Part shown: positions 58,554-64,000 of the stretch, piece after piece
Layout of the letters: every line of letters begins with the position of its first letter
Position numbering within the stretch: position 1 is the first letter of the stretch
Assembly (NCBI GenBank): GCA_964017235.1
Contig: OZ024929.1
Coordinates: 21,387,464-21,451,463 of the forward strand
Origin: Sabellastarte sp. h YS-2021
Lineage: Eukaryota > Annelida > Polychaeta > Sabellida > Sabellidae
Length of the DNA stretch: 64,000 nt
Direction of reading: 5' to 3'
The notes under the pieces: generated by a model
What the model was told of the DNA's origin: nothing
The model's database searches: none
Seen by the model: the letters and a program-made list of their open reading frames with translations, nothing else
Translations under genes and position numbers: made by a program

Positions 58554-60374
58554 TATAAAATGCATCCTGTGTGTGCGTGCGTGCAGGGGTGTGTGCGTTA
58601 GTGTGTCACGCAGATTTCTCCAAAACTGCTACAGCTACAGTCTACAGATATTTTGTAAGTTAATTGTCCTAATGAGATACAGCCCAGGGTTTCTGAGATA
58701 CAGCCCAGACAAGCTTTTACCGACCGCCCACCTATCAGGATACCATGGGTGAAAATAATGTGCGACATGCTTTGCATGAAGATATTTTGGAATGGAGTTT
58801 AACAAGAAATACAGACACCGAGCTGGACAAGTTATTTGCACAGTCAAGTTTTTGCACCTCCATTAACAGCTATGATCATACTGGGACAGGACAATCATAT
58901 GTTTTCTCTAATTGGAAATTTGTGAACCCATGACTCCAGAAGTGACAGCTCAGTACACATGGTTACCTTGGCGCTGCTTTACTTCTACAACTATTTTGTT
59001 ATTTTCCCCTTCAACGTGCAAACATAACTGAGTGAAGATAAATGGCGTTTACCCATTTCAACATTTTTTGAACATTTTTTCCAAAATATTGAAAATGTGC
59101 TTTTAGTGTAAAAGTTGTCAGAAATGGCTTATATATCATAATCTCAGTATCCTTACATCAAAACCAATTGATTTATACCACATAAAGCCAAATTTAGTCA
59201 TTTACCTACTAGTTTAATTCAACAGGAAAGTCTTGTGCAAATCACGGCTTTAGACACAAGTAAAATACAGCCAACGTAACCATGTCTACCAAGTAAATAA
59301 ATCCCAAACTTGTTAACCACTATGACAACATGGTTAGAAGTGGCCATATTTTATATATGTTATATTTAGTGTACTATATGTGTGAAATCAGCGTGTTTAC
59401 TGAAAATTTCAGTAAATACGCATATTTACTGTTTTTTGGTCCAGTAAATAGTACTAAATACGCATATGTTCTAAAATCACCACAAACACTTTATATCTTT
59501 AAAAGTTGGGTGTTATCTGCTATGCCTTCATATTAACAGTTAATATTTAAAAGTTTAAATGGCTTTGTCATATTCAAAGCTTGATACTTGTTTACAATTC
59601 AGCACTGGGATAACTATTTTACATCACTTTATAATCTCAAAAGCAGTTGCATGTGATACATGATACAAACTTGTAATATATATATTTTTTCATCTAAAAT
59701 AAATTGTGATGTAAATTGACAAGTTTATAATTTTGAATATCCAATTATTTGTCAACTTATGATACTTTATGTGTAAGGAAGAACAAGCAAGGCGATGAGA
59801 TTAAGATATTTTCTTGTTCAAGAACTGAATATAACTGTAGCTTTAACAACATATTTCTTTTCTAAAAGTCACCAATAAAATTTAGATCTGCAATTAGGGT
59901 TAAATAAGATCTCCCTTTAATGTTGTCCCTTTAATAGAGGAAGCCCTTAATAGAGGAAGCCACACTCTAACCATAGATGCCTTAAAAGGGATTAACTCCC
60001 TCTGAAAGACTATGATGAAATCCAATTGGGGACTGGCTAGCCTTTTCATTGTTTGTAACAATTCTTTGATCAAGTAACCAGTACCTACATTAAAGTCATT
60101 ATATCTACCAGAAAATAGCAAAATATTAAGTCTTAATCAAAATAAAATAAAGAAACCACTTACTGATAATCTCTTGTTAGCAATAGATTCTTGAAGAATA
60201 CATAATGCAGACTTATTTGGGTATAAATCATTTTTGCTTTAAAGTTTATTATAAGGTAAAATTTCTGTTGAATGAAATCAGTAAACTTGTGAAATAACGC
60301 AGGTTATAAATTATAGGGAATACTGGTATTTACTGATTTCCCATATTTACTGTAATATATATATATAAGATAGT
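58554..60374. other. No gene seen
   Basis: A short piece of the DR1-satellite family lies at 58640-58765 ('ccatgggtgaaaataatg'). The rest is AT-rich and unrecognised. Confidence 0.4.
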
Positions 60375-60480
60375 AAATATTGTGTAGAAGGTTGATAATT
60401 GTTAGGGACAGTGGGTGAGGGTGTAGGGGTACAATGTAACGGTCTGATCCAGTTTTGACCTTTGACCATGTCGTAGTAGT
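60375..60480. repeat. Single diverged DR1-satellite unit
   Basis: 'gtagaaggttgataattgtt', 'agggtgtaggggtacaatgt' and TGACCTTTGACCA at 60456-60468. Confidence 0.6.
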
Positions 60481-60682
60481 ATTGATCTTCAAATTTTTTT
60501 TCAAGCTATATCCAGTGAACACTTCATTTAAATAAATGGAATAGCTGCTTTTGACAGCAAGGTATAGTTGTATGTTGAAAGTTCACAGTAAAAAAGTTTC
60601 AATATTGTCATAAAGTACAAGTGAAAAACTTCACTGGGGTGACAAACATCTCTGGCTGAGTGGTATGATCAGTTTTATTACC

Positions 60683-61595
60683 TCACAGTCCTTAAAGGCT
60701 GTCGGGGTATTGTTTTCACCCATGGTGTCCGGGTTGGAGGCCGGGTAGTGGGAAAAAGTTTGCCTGGGTTGCATCTCACAAACCATAAGGTGTAGGAAGT
60801 TGATACTTGGTAGGGACATTGGTTTGGGGAGTGTAGGTGTGCAACGTTATGGTACGACCTTGATTTGACCTTTGACCTTGCCGTAGTGACCTTGAATTTG
60901 AAAATCTTGCCTGGGCTATATCTCGGAAACCGTAAGGTGTAGGAAGTTGATACTTGGTAGGGACATTGGTTCGGGGGTGTAGGTGTGCAACTTCATGGTG
61001 TGACCTTGATTTGACCTTGCCGTAGTGACCTCGACCTATAAAATCTTGTCTGGGCTATATCTCCAAAACCGTAAATTATAGGAAGTTGATACTTGGTAGG
61101 GACATTGGTTAGGGGTTGTAGGTGTGCAATGCTATATTGTGACCGTGATTTGACCTTTGACCTTGCTGTTGTGACCTTGACCTATAAATTCGAATCCGGG
61201 CATTATCTCCTTTACTGGAAGTTGTAGGAATTTGATACTTCGTAGGGACATCGGTTAGGGGGTTGTAGGTGTGTAACGCCATGGTACGACCTTGATTTGA
61301 CCTTTGATCTTGCCAAAGTGACCTTGACCTATAAACTTTTGTCTGACTATCCCTGAAACTGTAAAGTGTAGGAAGTTGATACTTGGTAGTGACATTGGTT
61401 AGTGGTTGTAGGTGTACAACAGCATGGTGTGATCTTTATTTGACCTTTGACCTTGTCATAGTGACCATGAGTTTTAAAATCTTGTCCAGGCTATTTCTTG
61501 GATTCCGTAAGGTGTAGAAGGTTGACACTTGATGGGGACATTGGTTAGGGGGTGTAGGAGTGCATCATGGTGTGACCTTTAACTTTGGCTACCAA
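60683..61595. repeat. DR1 satellite, about six 145-bp units
   Basis: The anchor 'gtaggaagttgatacttggt' (with variants) lies at about 60791, 60938, 61078, 61223, 61367 and 61512. The DR1 motif TGACCTTTGACCT is at 60866, 61151 and 61441; one-mismatch or deleted forms lie near 61006 and 61298. DR1 is the binding site of RXR, HNF4 and COUP-TF type receptors. Each unit also has 'cttgccgtagtgaccttga'. Confidence 0.85.
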
Positions 61596-62099
61596 GGTGT
61601 GTTCACCTACCATATATGAGATATCTTTCTCTTATGACAAAGATAATGGATAACTGATTATTATACTTATACATAATTGTGATATTTCCACTAAAAGCTA
61701 TTCTCCAGTTAATAAATTTTACAGTCTCATATTTTTAGCTTACTGAATTGTCTTGTTTTAAAACTTAAACCTTACACACATTTTCTTTCTCTTGGATGTT
61801 ATTTTGTCTACTTTAACATTATTTGGACCTTTATATAACTGACACTGCTAAGAAAGTATCCTGATCTTTGTACTGTTTCATTACTTCTGTATCTTGTGGT
61901 GTTGAAAACTATTTCCCCAGGCTGTGGGTTGCGGGTATCCCTGATGCTACTTTAATTATCTATGATGTGGTAAACTTGTTTTCCACCTGAAAGTATAAAT
62001 CTTTTTAAAACAAGGCCAAAAGGTGTTTTGGTCCCCTAGCGCGAGCGCAAAGCCATCAGAGACAAGAGTAGTGCACTAGAATTTGCGAAAGTCTGGGGA
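61596..62099. other. No gene seen
   Basis: AT-rich, unrecognised. Confidence 0.4.
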
Positions 62100-62230
62100 T
62101 ACAAAGAAATTCCAACTGAGACACATCCACAGCTGGTCTAGATCTCAGGTGGTCACCCATCCAAGTACTAACATAGCCCATTGCCGCTTAACTTCAGTGA
62201 GCAGATGAATACTCATCACGCTGCGGCACA
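62100..62230 (-). mobile_element. 5S-rRNA-derived SINE head
   Basis: The minus strand has 'tctgctcactgaagttaagc' then 'ggc', followed by 'tgttagtacttggatgggtg' and 'accacctgagatct'. This is the 5S rRNA internal promoter (A box, intermediate element and C box region). It differs from genuine 5S at many positions and lacks the 5S ends. Confidence 0.78.
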
Positions 62231-62689
62231 ATTGATGAAAAACCGGAGACAAAATATAAAAGTGATCTGTAAATTCATGAGCTCTTTCGAGGCTCGCGCT
62301 TAAAAAGTGAGTGTGGGTGCCAGTAGGTACACCGTCATGAATTGGTCCACCACTGCCCCATTTATTTTTTATGAACAGAACCAAATAATAGTGTAATTAA
62401 AATAAAATGTTTGTAAAGACAAGTTAAAATTGGTTTCTGGAGCAAAGATTAAGTTTTTGTCTGTTAATAAAGGTTAATTTTTGTCAGAAATGGGCATTTT
62501 TTTTGTTAAAATTCCCATTTTTGTCTTTCAGGACCACTGCCATAAAATTCTTATTACCCCTGGCCAAGAAATTTATGTTTGGGGGTGCATTTATTTGTCT
62601 GCATTCACAATTACTCTAAAACTAATGAACGGATCATTTTGTGGGTGTAGCTTGAACAATATATTCTCGCCAAGCACCTGTACCTTGTA

Positions 62690-62860
62690 GCTTCCAAGAT
62701 ACAGCTTGGACAAGATTTTGAAGGTCGAGGTTCACTATGGCAATGTGTAAGGTCAAATAAAAGTCATACCATGCATATCATTGCACACATAAGGCCCCAA
62801 CCAATATCCCCACCAAGCGTCAACTTCCTAAACATTATTATGTTCAAAATATAGCCCGAG
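62690..62860. repeat. DR1-satellite family, degenerate copy
   Basis: 'caagattttgaaggtcgagg', 'aaggtcaaataaaagtcata', 'ccaaccaatatccccaccaa' and 'gcgtcaacttcctaaacatt' follow the order of 29085-29320. Confidence 0.6.
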
Positions 62861-64000
62861 CAAGGTTTAAATAATCAATATTCGCATCTACACACGCAAA
62901 GTGATCTACCCACTAATATGAACTTCCTATACCTCATGGTTTCTGAGAGAGTCACCCTAAAAATAAATACCATTATTTTGATACAGACAGAGAAAATGGC
63001 CTATTTTTTTACTAAAACTCCCAAATACCTGCTAGGTTTAGTTTATACCTTTGCAAATATTTGAGATAACTATAGAAAAGATGTATTGCTAGAACAACAA
63101 TTCACATGCACTAATATTTATTGTTTTGGGACAGGGTTACCAATATCGATGTCTAAAGACATTTTAAGTAAAACCGTAAACTTACACTGCAAATGTTTGA
63201 AACAAAGCATAAATCTGAAAAAATTGTACACTTTATCTTGCGTTTTTTGCTGTTTTTGATGTAGACTTTATTTGGTAAAGTTCACTTCCTGTGAGCGTTA
63301 GGGGATATGTACTGGAACACAAATGTTTTCAGTATCCTTCATGGCCAATATTGAAATATTTTTGCATTCAATATTGATATCAACATTATCCACAACTATT
63401 TATCCACTAACAAGCACTCATTCTGGCTTTTGTTTTAAAAAAATCCATTACAAATAGGGGAGATGTTGTCAATTTAAGGAAGAGTTTATTAAGCGTCCCG
63501 CAACGCTTGTTTGTGTATGGGAGAGCTTCCGGCTCCGCCGGCTCCGCCGGCTCCGCATTTTGTTTTCCTTATAACTCTGTCACCGTTAGGCGGATTCTTT
63601 TCAAATTTGGCAGGTTTAGGCAGTAGCCCTGGGGAATTTTTTTGAATATGCTGCAGTGACATTTCAACCAATCAGAGAGGTCACATGACCAAAAATGTCT
63701 TTTCGATGGGGAAGCTTGTCCGGATGATAACTTGAAAGGAATTTTATCAATTCACCTGAAACTTGGCAAATACATTCATTCTATTAAAATCTGGAAATCA
63801 TTAGATTTTGGCATTGATTGGTCAAGAAATGGCCGAGTAATTAATGATTAATTAATCATTACGAATTTTCCAAATAAGGAAAACACAAAAATGCTTATAT
63901 CTCGAAAACCGTGCTAGATAGAGCGATTTCGACGAAATTTTTGACCCACAGGGTATCTCTGCGGAGTAGTTTTCCCAATTTTCACAAAATTTTTGTCTCG
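62861..64000. other. No gene seen; GGCTCCGCC microsatellite at 63528-63556
   Basis: 'ggctccgccggctccgccgg' lies in an otherwise AT-rich stretch. No coding frame could be supported up to the window end. Confidence 0.5.

Noticed and set aside
60631-60819. Frames sharing 'DTMGENNT' at 60631-60819 and 29140-29373 as a gene family
   Set aside because: Both lie in the DR1 satellite family; the similarity is at the DNA repeat level.
62147-62215. A functional 5S rRNA gene
   Set aside because: Only the internal promoter region resembles 5S, and the ends and many bases do not.

Overview
This 64 kb window is animal genomic DNA. It has GT-AG introns, very sparse coding sequence and dense nested transposable elements. 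A mollusc or another lophotrochozoan fits best, judging by a Reeler-domain defence-protein gene, several tRNA-derived SINE families, I-clade and CR1-like LINEs, a DIRS element and PIF/Harbinger DNA transposons. The exact taxon cannot be read from the sequence alone. There is no sign of bacterial operons, CRISPR arrays or functional rRNA/tRNA genes.

Three host-type genes can be supported, all on the minus strand. (1) 1944-2881: a three-exon gene for a small single-pass membrane protein of about 180 residues with an acidic tail; I do not recognise its family. (2) 6023-6709: a single open exon for a protein with two consecutive PC4-like (ssDNA-binding/coactivator) domains. (3) 16954-31172: a four-exon Reeler-domain secreted protein spread over 14 kb, whose introns hold SINEs, MITEs, a decayed MADF gene and an N-codon minisatellite.

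Layout. 1-9500: repeat-rich, with a 105-bp tandem array, X-box (RFX-site) repeats, MITEs, a broken P-loop ATPase, a broken LINE and a satellite of CRE plus TCACGTGA sites. 9600-10450: unrecognised minus-strand open stretches. 11753-15811: Harbinger element H1 (convergent transposase and MADF genes, TTA target duplication). 16954-31172: the Reeler gene. 32662-44072: Harbinger element H2, split by a full-length I-clade LINE (35319-41235, 14-bp target duplication) that itself carries a SINE (38350-38509, 15-bp duplication). 45897-52860: a minus-strand DIRS element split by a 5'-truncated CR1-like LINE and by another SINE. 53046-58550: stacked inverted-repeat elements. 60375-61600: a satellite with a nuclear-receptor DR1 site in most units. 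62100-62230: a 5S-rRNA-derived SINE. The rest is non-coding.

The most striking observation concerns Harbinger H1 and H2. Their gene 3' ends carry hairpins of the replication-dependent histone mRNA type (6-bp stem, 4-nt loop, ACC flank). Three of the four lie 32-35 nt after the stop codon and are followed by a shared CCAAAAAC-type downstream element. In H1 the MADF-gene hairpin matches the histone consensus fully. This suggests that these transposons use S-phase-coupled, non-polyadenylated histone-type 3' processing.
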